A stretch of 25,439 nt of DNA, taken from a virus. Location of the stretch: positions 1 to 25,439 of IMG/VR virus record IMGVR_UViG_3300031803_000008; one strand, given 5' to 3'. The translations under genes and the position numbers were made by a program. Shown in pieces: positions 15,501-24,700 of the stretch (its first letter is position 1; every line of letters starts with the position of its first letter). The notes under the pieces were generated by a model. That model had not been told where the DNA came from, made no database searches, and was given only the letters and a program-made list of their open reading frames with translations.

Positions 15501-18500
15501 ACGCATGTATGGAGCCAGGTTTGTATTTACAACAAATTCACCAACTTCAACCTGCTCACTAGTCACGTTGAATGTGTATTCAGTTCCTTGTCGGGTCTCG
15601 GCAAGGGTTGCTGTTTTATATACGGTTGCAATTTCATCATCAAAAATATGGGTTTGCAGAGGAACAGCCTGATAGGAATGTTCATCTTCTCCGAACTTTT
15701 CTCTATAAGTTCGCCAGTCTGTTCCGGGTACATCAAAATCTTTTATAACTGTTGTACCCAGGTCAGTTACGAGGTTAGTAAGATCATCTGCATTCTCATA
15801 ACCCGTGTCGGTCGCATGACCCAGGTTGCCAGTCCCGGCCTGGTCGACCAGTTGATTTACTAGTCCAAACGGAATTTCTTGCATTACCCTATCAAATGCT
15901 CCGGTCGGATCTTGCGCCGAATATATAGTGTCGCCAACCTGCACTTCGCCATACCAATCGGTTTCCCACTCACCCCATTGGGTCATTGATGGGCCCATTA
16001 TATCATTTAATGTGACCTCCAGGGCGTGCAAGTCATATTCCCCAGAGGTATCCAGATGAACTTCGCCTGCATCAATAACTGATTTCCATATGTCAGAGGT
16101 TGGTGAAAGGGTAACCGTACCTCGGAAATTCTGAATCTGGAAGGGATTGATGTTTTCTGCACCATCGCCGGTGGCTCGCACTTGCTGTAGGTCTGAGTCA
16201 TAAACAGTAGTATAAGGCAAATGCATAACACCACTAGAGGATATAATATCTTGACTTAATGCCTCATCGAAATTTAAAGAAATATTTTCAGTTTCGACGG
16301 CAGGTCGCAAAACCCCCTTACCAATAGCTGCTTGGAAATCTGGATTTGGTCTTACTCCTGGGATACCAATATCAGCCAATGCAAGTCCAGTATAGAATGT
16401 ATCTACAAGGAATCCATGCTTAAATCTTTCGAGGTTACCACTTGCATCCATAATGTTTAAGTCGTTAAGGTCTTGTTCCATCAAAGACAATGACGAATAA
16501 TATTCTAGTCGATCAATGCGACCATCCATCTTACTAATGTCTTTCATCGTCCATCGTCGATTATTTGTTTTCAGGATCGAAATATCACGGGCTTTAGGTG
16601 TATATGATGGCAATGCAAGCTGGAAGAGTGTCATGTCAGCAGGATCTACAGTAGGCGGAATAGCAGGGGCAATATCATCTGTTCCAGAAACAATCTTGAT
16701 AAATCCTGTGTTTGCGCTTCTGCCCGTTTGATTCAGAGACAATACAATTTTGTCAAATCTAGGAGCAAAATATTGCATATCATAAATCATATTTCCCTGC
16801 GAATCTGGATGTAGGACTGTTTCATTACTTACTGTATGATCTAAGTCCGGCGCGGAATAGATAGGAACAAAATAATTTGTGTTGGCTACCGAAGCGGCCG
16901 CTCCTATTCTACGAGAAGGTCGAAAATCAATATACTCTCGCAGATCATATCTCTGGCCAGTCTTAGTCGAAATAAATCTGGTAATATTATCAATGGCCAC
17001 TTGTCCTGCATATGAATCTACAGTAAAGAATCCTGACTTATCTGTATCTGTGTGATTAAATTTATCAAAGACTACTGCCAATTGTCCGAGTGGGGCTGGA
17101 GCTGAGGCCTTTAGGACAATGGATGAATAATCATATAGGTCTTCACTTTGTCCATGATCTAATTCATAATTTGCCGTGACTCGATAGTCGGAATTGTTTA
17201 TCATATCATAGGTGGGCGCAAGATTAATCTCACCCGAATCATATACGTCAATAATTCTGTATACATCAGGAACACCAAGACTGTCATTATTTCCAGTCTG
17301 TTGGTTTGGAGCAGCAATAACAACATGGTTGTTTGTGGTAAGGTTTGTTATTACAGGACCGGCTGCCGGCAGATTTCGTAAGTTACTCCCTCGCGACAAA
17401 GTTTTGCGCTTTGGGTTCAATGCAGTAATTTTAACAGGAGCAATTAGACGGACAACTTGGCTGCCACTAATGAAAGGAGAGTCAATAGTTATTTGACTGG
17501 GAGTCGAACCCGCATCCAGGGTCCAATCATCGGGATCAATAACCTTGCCTGTGGTTTCATTGATTACCGTCATTGCCCTTTTGGATCTTGTTGCAAATCC
17601 AGCCGATGCCCAACCAGAGCTTTGATTTCTAAGGGCCGTAATTGGAAACGCGGCTGTCCCAGAGGAGGCGGGATCAGTTTGAGAATACTTTGCATAGTAG
17701 GTGATGTTATTTCCTGTGGCGCCGTATGAAATACCATTCGCCATTCTTGCGCCGCCAACAGGCATCTTGAATATCAATCCAGGATGTGTTCCGCCACCTA
17801 GAATAGCCGAATTTGCAACTGTTCCTATCTGTGATATATTACCGTTGGCTGCTTCTTTATTTCCTATGACACCACCGGTAGCAGCTCCAACGGCCGTTGT
17901 GAAGTCATTCACTCCAGAGGCGACAATACATCCGTTGCCCGTTGCTGCTGCACGAAGATCAAGGCTAAGAACATACCTTTCCTGGCTGCCAGGCCATTCG
18001 TTATTTGCAGAAGGCTGGTTAAATGGCGCATTAAGATAGACTATTGTGTCTGTACCAATATCATTGTCTGATTTAACAATTGTTCTGGACTGACCAACAA
18101 ATTCTGGATGATAATGCGAATATGTAATTGTAAGTTTTCCGCCTATATAGGCATTGTTAAAATCACTTGTATTTGCACTTTGCAGTCTGATACCGTCTGC
18201 GCCATTTCCCTCGATCATTGATTCGACAGGGACATTAATACAATTTCCTGTGATTGCATGAGAACCCTCAAAGTCTGTGATGTATATTGCATGAGTATTT
18301 GCAGTAATAGGAATAATATCTCGAATACGAAAATGGCCTAATTTGGTGGAATTGTATTTCACTATGCTGTCGGTATCAACAGCAAAGGTGTTTACTGAGT
18401 GAATATCCATGACAGGCAATCGACCCGTATCAAAATATGAAATGGTTCCTGGAGTCGGAGCTTGCCCGGCCAAATCTTTGATGGCCGTAATTGCACCATG

Positions 18501-19727
18501 ATTTAACGGTGTCGTGACATTAGGTAATATCGCCGTCTTTCTGGCCCTTTCAATATATTCAACCCAAGGTGTGCCCTGTTCATATAGATGGCCTCGAATA
18601 TAGGCTTTGGATGATGTCTTACCTTTCATGGGTCCTACTATTACTTTAACTCGATCACCACCAACAATATCTTCGACGCGACAATCAAAATCATCTATGA
18701 CAAAGTTACCACTTTCATCATATGTTCTCCGAGCCTGTTCATCTTCCACGAAAGCACGAATAGGTTCTTGATTTCCTGGAGTGGCATAGGCTCGCTGGCC
18801 ATTTTCAATTCGCATCAATTCAACAAAGTCTTTGGCGGATGCCGGATTGATTGAAGTTCCATCAGAACCCGGAGCCTTAGAGAAGTCTAGGGCAACCTTT
18901 AGTCTGTGCGCGCCAGGAGCATATGTTGTATATGTTCCTTGTGCATTGTCATAGAGCGTTCCGTCTTCTTCTGGAGTAACAATAGACTCCACAATATTAA
19001 AACCAATTTTATAGGTTGGGCTGGCAGAATATTTGTCAAGAACAATTTTTTGCTTAGGTACATAGGCAAAATAACCACCCGTTGATACAGTCACAAAATA
19101 TATACCAGTTGCAATTGAAGCATAACTGGCTCGGCCAACGGCACTGCCTGTCAATGTAACTGTTGTGTTGACTACTGCGCTAAACGAATCGGGAAATCCA
19201 GCAGGGCTACCAATCTTTGTGATGTAATCATTTCCAGAAAATTTATCGCCTGACTCATAATTAATAAGAAGCGTCGGTGGATCACTAGCTTCTCGTCCAG
19301 AAGCAAAAACAACTTGAGCCACAGGCTTTCTGATTGTGCCATCTGCATCTGTAACATATATCTCACCATCATCATCGGTACCATAATCTCCTGCGGTTGT
19401 TGCATCCAGACCAACCTTGATACCTGTCAATGCAGTATTAGAATATGCAGCCCAAACATTAATTTCGTTATTGTTTGGATCATTGCCTATATATTCTGAT
19501 AATTTAATATGGTCACATTTGTTATATGCTAGTTCGCCATCAAGAATCCGAGAACCATGAGTAAAGGAATGCTTACCCTGACGTTCAATTTGTTTTTGCA
19601 GATTTGTCTGAAGCTGTGTCAGTTCCCGAGCCTGGACTGCATATCCTGGTCTGAACAAGATACGATAAAATTGTTTGTCATCGGCATAATCATCCCAGAA
19701 AGGGGAATTATTCGTAGTAAGAGGCAT
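12579..19727 (-). CDS. Giant DUF4815-type baseplate/fibre structural protein
   Basis: This 2382-residue protein belongs to the large structural family of marine T4-like phages that begins with DUF4815. The N-terminus has FRPGYAVQARELTQLQTNLQ (residues 26-45) followed by KQIERQGKH, a highly characteristic signature. Further family landmarks are GLKPTTVMYPSFDDVDIRPY (about 1418-1437), DPLAQSFLVD (near 1766) followed by a strand-rich domain ending in a SDS.EYEVW segment, and YMTKKVILLPGAEATDIKIY (near 2232). The C-terminus is FAIKIVMQSNDPLIVPIVSD plus LRAIAVE. Between about 2160 and 2225 are two copies of a G.GY/GNTY...P.V.I strand repeat often found in marine phage virion proteins. It occupies the place of T4 genes 9-12, so a peripheral baseplate role joining wedge and fibre is likely. 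AAGGAAA lies about 10 bases before the ATG. Confidence 0.88.
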   Translation of the reverse strand: MPLTTNNSPFWDDYADDKQFYRILFRPGYAVQARELTQLQTNLQKQIERQGKHSFTHGSRILDGELAYNKCDHIKLSEYIGNDPNNNEINVWAAYSNTALTGIKVGLDATTAGDYGTDDDGEIYVTDADGTIRKPVAQVVFASGREASDPPTLLINYESGDKFSGNDYITKIGSPAGFPDSFSAVVNTTVTLTGSAVGRASYASIATGIYFVTVSTGGYFAYVPKQKIVLDKYSASPTYKIGFNIVESIVTPEEDGTLYDNAQGTYTTYAPGAHRLKVALDFSKAPGSDGTSINPASAKDFVELMRIENGQRAYATPGNQEPIRAFVEDEQARRTYDESGNFVIDDFDCRVEDIVGGDRVKVIVGPMKGKTSSKAYIRGHLYEQGTPWVEYIERARKTAILPNVTTPLNHGAITAIKDLAGQAPTPGTISYFDTGRLPVMDIHSVNTFAVDTDSIVKYNSTKLGHFRIRDIIPITANTHAIYITDFEGSHAITGNCINVPVESMIEGNGADGIRLQSANTSDFNNAYIGGKLTITYSHYHPEFVGQSRTIVKSDNDIGTDTIVYLNAPFNQPSANNEWPGSQERYVLSLDLRAAATGNGCIVASGVNDFTTAVGAATGGVIGNKEAANGNISQIGTVANSAILGGGTHPGLIFKMPVGGARMANGISYGATGNNITYYAKYSQTDPASSGTAAFPITALRNQSSGWASAGFATRSKRAMTVINETTGKVIDPDDWTLDAGSTPSQITIDSPFISGSQVVRLIAPVKITALNPKRKTLSRGSNLRNLPAAGPVITNLTTNNHVVIAAPNQQTGNNDSLGVPDVYRIIDVYDSGEINLAPTYDMINNSDYRVTANYELDHGQSEDLYDYSSIVLKASAPAPLGQLAVVFDKFNHTDTDKSGFFTVDSYAGQVAIDNITRFISTKTGQRYDLREYIDFRPSRRIGAAASVANTNYFVPIYSAPDLDHTVSNETVLHPDSQGNMIYDMQYFAPRFDKIVLSLNQTGRSANTGFIKIVSGTDDIAPAIPPTVDPADMTLFQLALPSYTPKARDISILKTNNRRWTMKDISKMDGRIDRLEYYSSLSLMEQDLNDLNIMDASGNLERFKHGFLVDTFYTGLALADIGIPGVRPNPDFQAAIGKGVLRPAVETENISLNFDEALSQDIISSSGVMHLPYTTVYDSDLQQVRATGDGAENINPFQIQNFRGTVTLSPTSDIWKSVIDAGEVHLDTSGEYDLHALEVTLNDIMGPSMTQWGEWETDWYGEVQVGDTIYSAQDPTGAFDRVMQEIPFGLVNQLVDQAGTGNLGHATDTGYENADDLTNLVTDLGTTVIKDFDVPGTDWRTYREKFGEDEHSYQAVPLQTHIFDDEIATVYKTATLAETRQGTEYTFNVTSEQVEVGEFVVNTNLAPYMRPIDISFRVHGLKPTTVMYPSFDDVDIRPYTERANELVLRHNDGVSAAFGVTPFSSATNNEDLLYSGAIEDGIGLVVGNYGNTHFIVNANGMFNVGDIVSGTISTGQTRTVVSYKHYSGTVQNRIDARTITIDNSAATSESWYTTEAPGVGAGRAKDKPGGSPGVDLYGKTIYITEGRGYGQSRTISSYSNVTNQLIVSSDFSEPTPNTQSRYSISDHKTTPAGQLFGVFHVPNYNWANLLLSKQQEGDPGPAGTQDLFNSQNATSDEQTSDLTRFLVGNKSFQVRDSSDKYSESLHSFGIGTFRASGVIETRATYTMDVMGIETITNSVTDSRITTTQLTEISETGRQIEVGTICHLDPLAQSFLVDPHKYPEGIFIDSVDIWFATKPDSSVISDSNRGLPVNLQIRPTIGGVPHGGHVLGRAIRYPTNITVSSGGLNDLPSTANNDTITNFKFDYPVYLAGGNEFAVVLLSDSIEYEVWTAKVGASSVGTGGETGIPAVTIDSQPHLGSLFKSQNGTTWQPEVNQDMMFRLHKCKFDPTSVGTAIWKTSNAMTQYTPPQFRVHNPLAHVNLPSGVDGLGTPSTSTSAHKFYSSINSEDGGASPNGYLYHRFRVDSSTLDFPSGFTTFSYAAATKADIGVPNPLILNPFDYSPLQLHQDTVPSNTLKLLNNKTGSFLLKGIISTVSENISPMINLERLSLTMIRNLINDGNLYANTWPTNFIATDDYAGGNNIGGGFYIESAGGGYSDQDTINIEMLPGAIGIGAIGKPIINGTSSIVGVTLSNVGNTYLHSPNVSITTTTGTGAVIKYHGEDEPAGPGNFLARYMTKKVILLPGAEATDIKIYLTASQPRGTRVWVYSKVKNISDIEPFEKKRWKLMSRNQGYSAEVTPSADIFREIRFSGPGTDPFPLTYETQTADGSLLPQFGAEGTESGNQPSAQQYNTFNQFAIKIVMQSNDPLIVPIVSDLRAIAVE

Positions 19728-19755
19728 CTATGGTATTTCCTTACCTGCTGGTTTT

Positions 19756-21690
19756 TTAAAATTCAACAACAATTTTAATTTCTTCTGACTGTTCGATTGA
19801 TCGAGTAATAGGAGTTCTATTTTCGAGATATAAAATATCACCCGTCTGGGGTTGTAGTTCAGGTGCGTATATGATCGGAGTTGGGGGCGTCAATGCATCT
19901 GTAAGTGTCACGACAATAGCTGCACCAACACCATCAACAAAATGACCATTTGCCGTTACATATGTAGTCGAGGGTTCGGCTGATGTACCCTCTATATCTT
20001 GAAGTTTTCCGATTTGTTCATTGTTCAAGAAAGTTGTAGATGATGAATTTGCAGCCGAGACATTTCCAAGAATCAAAATACCATTACTATGTGAATTATA
20101 ATCAATCACCCGCGCAGTAACTCTAGAGAGAGATCCTATCACCTCGTCATCAACTGCTGGAGTCCACACGGTGGACCCTTTAAGATTACCTGGCCCTTCA
20201 GTAGTATTTGCAGTAACCCAAGTGGCCTGTCGAATTGTGAGTGTATTTGCATACCAATTCTTACCTGAAGTTGCAGTAGCAAGAATTGTAGGAATAACTC
20301 CAGATCCTGGTCCTGCATAGCCTTCTTTCAAATACGGATTTCTTAGTAATCCAATAGTACGATACTCGTTTGTCACAGGGAATGAATTTCCTATTCCAGC
20401 ACCAGTCAAAGATTTTGCAACAATTACATTATATGCATTGAGTTCTGATACAGGATCAAATCCATGCCCACCTGATGGAGATAGCACACCTCGAATATTT
20501 TGTCCGGATGCTGTAGCCTCGCCAACAACAACAACATTTGAGGTCGTATAATTATTACCTGCCTGCCAAGTATTTACTTGAGAAATTGAACCACCAGATG
20601 TACAAATAGCATAGGCATTTGCATTGTTTCCATCACCTAGTACCTCTAGTCGAGGACCAATATGATAGCTTTCTGGAGTCGATCCGGCGACACTTGACGG
20701 AGCGAACTTAGCCGCAAAACTTCCATCTCCCTCCACAGTAGTTCCATATAACAAGACAGCCTGCGTTAATGTGCCACCGCCCGACATTGTAAGGGTTCCA
20801 TATTCTTTGATGATTCCAACACCCTTTTGATATGTAGTATTGGAGAGATAAATAGATGCACCATTATAAAAGCCCTGCTGCGGATTTGCAGAAGTTGATA
20901 ATCGTAAAAATGTCGTATTGGCTGCTGTATTCGGAATTGTTTTTCGCTGAACCTCACTTAACCCACCCGAATGCTTTGTAAATCCTGATCCCTCCGAAAT
21001 TATCACATAGGTTTCAATTGAACCATTGTTGGCACGTTCTTGAATCGTGGCTTGGTTATTGTATCCGACAGGAGGGCCATCCAGTCCTCCAGCAAGTTCT
21101 GTGTGTACATTAAGTGTGCGAACTGGAATATAATTCGTAGTAAGAAATTTTGCTTGGCCAGTAGGAATGGTGAACATGTACTTCCAACGATAGCCATCTA
21201 CTTTAGTAAAAGGGGTATGTATGATTGAATCGGAGTTTGGCCTTACTGGCCTTACTGTCGATGGCACACCACCATTATTATCTAGGCACTTGAATACATC
21301 ACCGGCACCACTTTCGTAGACATAGAACGAGGCGAGTCCTTTTGTAATGGCAGGATTTTGGTCATCGTATGCAATATAGGAATCTCCTGCTGTCCAATTA
21401 TATCGTTTTGCACCAAAAGAAATATCCGAGTTTGCAATAAGTCGTTCGGCTGCAATCATGTCATTCCAAGGTTCGTACACATTTCCTTGAATATCGCCGT
21501 CAGGAGTAGGAATAAGCGTATCACTATATCCTGCGTGTGTCTTGTCCCAAGACAAAGCCTTGCCAATAAACAAATACATATAAGTTATGCCTTCAATGTC
21601 TGAACGACCACCATTTACTGCTTCTTCAAAGGAATTAATAAATTCTTTGGCGTTGGCTATTCTAAAGCTAGATGTCACGACTGCTGGCAT
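19756..21690 (-). CDS. gp8: Baseplate wedge protein gp8
   Basis: gp8 is a dimeric component of the T4 baseplate wedge that joins gp7, gp6 and gp10. Here it has 644 residues against 334 in T4. The N-terminal VTSSFRIANAKEFINSF and ITYMYLFIGKALSW (residues about 35-48) match the gp8 start. GDVFKCLDNNGGVPS and DGYRWKYMFTIPTGQAKFLT (about 170-189) match the conserved core. The C-terminal GDILYLENRTPITRSIEQSE plus EIKIVVEF (617-644) aligns well with the T4 C-terminus as I recall it. Between these lies about 300 residues of extra strand-rich sequence containing GGHGFDPVSELNAYNVIV, seen in marine T4-like gp8. GGAGA lies 8 bases before the ATG, and a CATAAATA late box is 40 bases upstream. Confidence 0.92.
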   Translation of the reverse strand: MPAVVTSSFRIANAKEFINSFEEAVNGGRSDIEGITYMYLFIGKALSWDKTHAGYSDTLIPTPDGDIQGNVYEPWNDMIAAERLIANSDISFGAKRYNWTAGDSYIAYDDQNPAITKGLASFYVYESGAGDVFKCLDNNGGVPSTVRPVRPNSDSIIHTPFTKVDGYRWKYMFTIPTGQAKFLTTNYIPVRTLNVHTELAGGLDGPPVGYNNQATIQERANNGSIETYVIISEGSGFTKHSGGLSEVQRKTIPNTAANTTFLRLSTSANPQQGFYNGASIYLSNTTYQKGVGIIKEYGTLTMSGGGTLTQAVLLYGTTVEGDGSFAAKFAPSSVAGSTPESYHIGPRLEVLGDGNNANAYAICTSGGSISQVNTWQAGNNYTTSNVVVVGEATASGQNIRGVLSPSGGHGFDPVSELNAYNVIVAKSLTGAGIGNSFPVTNEYRTIGLLRNPYLKEGYAGPGSGVIPTILATATSGKNWYANTLTIRQATWVTANTTEGPGNLKGSTVWTPAVDDEVIGSLSRVTARVIDYNSHSNGILILGNVSAANSSSTTFLNNEQIGKLQDIEGTSAEPSTTYVTANGHFVDGVGAAIVVTLTDALTPPTPIIYAPELQPQTGDILYLENRTPITRSIEQSEEIKIVVEF

Positions 21691-21729
21691 TTATAATTCT
21701 CCGTATAGTAATCTCTAACTGAACATTAC

Positions 21730-21737
21730 TATTTATG
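21730..21737 (-). promoter_or_regulatory. Late-promoter-like box CATAAATA before gp8
   Basis: The minus strand reads AACATAAATAGTAATG in the 74-base gap between the gene-7-position protein and gp8. It differs from the T4 late consensus only at the first base and ends 40 bases before the gp8 ATG, an appropriate distance. An 8-bp inverted repeat (21705-21712 with 21725-21732) overlaps its downstream edge. It would start the gp8-DUF4815-fibre transcript. Confidence 0.5.
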
Positions 21738-21764
21738 TTTACTTTCCTAGTATTTAGTCGTCCA

Positions 21765-24700
21765 TTATACCTTTTCTGGGCGCAACACGACTTTACCTGG
21801 GCCTATTCCTCTGAACTTATTGACACCTCCGGTGCCCTCTACTGCAAATTTTGTCTCGGCATTTGGATTCTCGTCCATGATTGTCATGGCCAACTGTCCG
21901 CCTTCTGACTCTACAAACGAACCATTGGCGTTTGGATAGATGGCAATGAGGCGTCTTCCATTTACATTACTAAAGGTAGTGGCATCTATAGATGTTATAG
22001 TTTCGCCATCATGCATCGTAATATATACACCTTCACTGAAATTATTTGCGCCAGTAGAAAGATTCCCTGGATCTCCACCAGTAAAGGCACTATTGGATGT
22101 TTTGGCCCCAAGGACGAAACTATCAATGCTGGCTGTTTCGAAAGACCACGAACCCCCACCAACCCCGAAATCAATATTCGATGTATACATTTGTGAGTTT
22201 GCGACAACCTGTAGCGTCGAGAATTCTGTATTGGATTTATTATACAAAAGCAAATCTGTATTCGATCCGCGAGAATAACAGAATAGATTCGCCATACCAC
22301 CAAAGTAAATTCGATTTCGACTATCGACTTGCAATTTTTGATAGTTGTTTAAATAGTAAAGGTAAGGATTTTCGGTATCGCCGATACCTTGGCGAGAAAA
22401 TCCAAGAATATGATGATTAGCACCGCTACCACCATGATATTTTAATGTATCGCGGAAATAGTTGTCAGGAAAGACCTGTTCGATTTCTGCATCACCAATC
22501 TGATAACTATATCCCTTGGGCGTGATTCGATACATGGTGTTTGCACTCATGTAATATAAATTAGGAGGTTCTTCATGGTCTAATACCATGCCTGCACATG
22601 ATTGTGACGCTCCATCCTGGTTCATATCAACGAGATAAGGAAGGAAGCCACTTCCCGGCACAGCAGTAAATCCTGATGTATTCGCAAAGACAGGATAGAC
22701 ATTCTTGGTATAGTGTATTCCAGTTGCAACATTTTGTGTTGTCACAACATGATAGCAATAGACAGAATTTGCACCTCTATTAGTTGGATCATATCCAGTA
22801 TCGCAGGCCACGAACAACGAATCTTTTGGACCAGGAATAATGTTTGTCGGGCTCCAATTACCAAGCACATCATTGTTTGCATCAATGGTTGTCGGAATTA
22901 CAAGCTCGAATACTCGACGACCAGGCAACTGCCCCACAAAATCACTTGCAAGTCTTACCACCCCATTTGCATATGAAGCATTTGCGGCAGGAAGAATCTT
23001 GATAATATTTTGCGAACCACTTCCCACAACATAGAGCGAACCTAGATCATCGGTAGAGAAATCCACAAAAGAACCAGATCCTCCTCCAATTTCTGTGGCC
23101 TGCCAGTGAACAGAAGATTGACCATATAAATCATCACTCCCAACCATCACACCAACACCGCCTGATCCTCCTGTGTTTCCCCATAGAATTTGTTCGACGG
23201 AGTAGGTGTTAGACCTTCCTCGTGATGTGCTACCAACAGACCTTAGGTTATGGGGATCTGCTGGTTCAGATATATCAGTCTGAACATTGGCTGTAGGTGT
23301 CAATCGGAATAACATCAAGGGCTTGCTATCATTCGGCGAGTCGAAGCCCGGATAACCTCCCGTATGGTCTTCATATACATAACCAACATATAAATTATCA
23401 TTGACATCTGTATCAAGAAGAACTGGACCGCTGAACTTTCCATTAGCCGTTAAGTCTGAGCCAACATAATCCCCGAGCGCAGGAGAGCCAGGAGCAGTTC
23501 TCAAAAATTTCTCTGAGTCAATAATTTCGGTGACAATCCAATCAAGATTGTTTGCGGTATTTGCAGAGGCCCGGAAAATTGCTCCATTAGAATTAAAAAT
23601 CTGATCGTTTGCATTTAAATTAGCTGGAGAATAATTAACTATACTCTTATCCGAATGCACATAGAGAACAGGTGCCCCCCGAGTAATTTCACTAGGTTGT
23701 ATCGAGGACGGAGCCACACTGGCCGAGAAATCTCCAATCGTCTGATTGGTCATGTCCGTAGATTCTACTGCACGCCTACGATTATAAGACCCCATGCCCC
23801 CAGTTCCGGATCCAGATGAAGTCCAATTATCATGTGTGGTGTTGGCAACATATCCTAGCGGAAGTGCATACGAACCACGAGGCCATCCCGTTCCATCGTC
23901 TGCTTGAATCCATTCAATCTCAAACTTTTCATTTGCATTGTCGGGTTCGTAGCACAAGTGAAAACCAATGTAACCAATTCGACGCCCAGGGCCTCCATCC
24001 TGAGGAGATTCTCCTGTAGAGGCATCGGCATCTTTCCACGTTAGGGCGCCTCCAGACTCCATCAGTTCGGTGAGAGAACCACCATTTTGTGGGATATAAA
24101 AATTAAAAGCCTGGTCCTGGTAATGTGCAAATCCAAGACTATGCATATCCCATTCTAGAATATGCCATGGGCTCTTTGTATCTGGTGATGCATCGGCAGG
24201 TATTATGAGCGTCGAAGGTTGGGCCGTATTGGCCGAACCAACATACTTTGATCTGTCAGGCACGTACCATGCCGACAACCCCGTACCTGGACTAGGTGGC
24301 CAACCAATGATTAATGATGGAGCTGTTGTATTCCATTCGGTTGGTGTCAATCCCATTGTGGGAGAAAATAAACTGGCTCCACTTGCAGGTTTTGTTTCTG
24401 GTTGACATGCACCCAACCAGGAATCTGCTCCATATCCACCAGGGCCTATTCTACGAACTTTCATTCGTACATATCTATTAGTGTTTCCATCAATATCCAA
24501 TGGTGAAGTAATACCAAATCCAGCATGATAATAATCAGTTTGGCCTTCAGGTGAAGCTCCTTCTAACTGTCTTTCTATTTCGAGGACTTGGGTTGTACCC
24601 TCTAAATCCGTGTACTCCAGTTGCCCGAAGAAATGACCCGGCGAAACGGGATCAACATTCCAGTTTCCGGTAGCCAGGGACCATCCTTTTTGTAAATGTC

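Noticed and set aside
21705-21732. 8-bp perfect inverted repeat (ATAGTAAT / ATTACTAT) between the gp7-position gene and gp8
   Set aside because: It is AT-only apart from one G/C pair per arm and overlaps a late-promoter-like box. A stable terminator or operator cannot be argued from so weak a stem, so it is noted only in the promoter entry.
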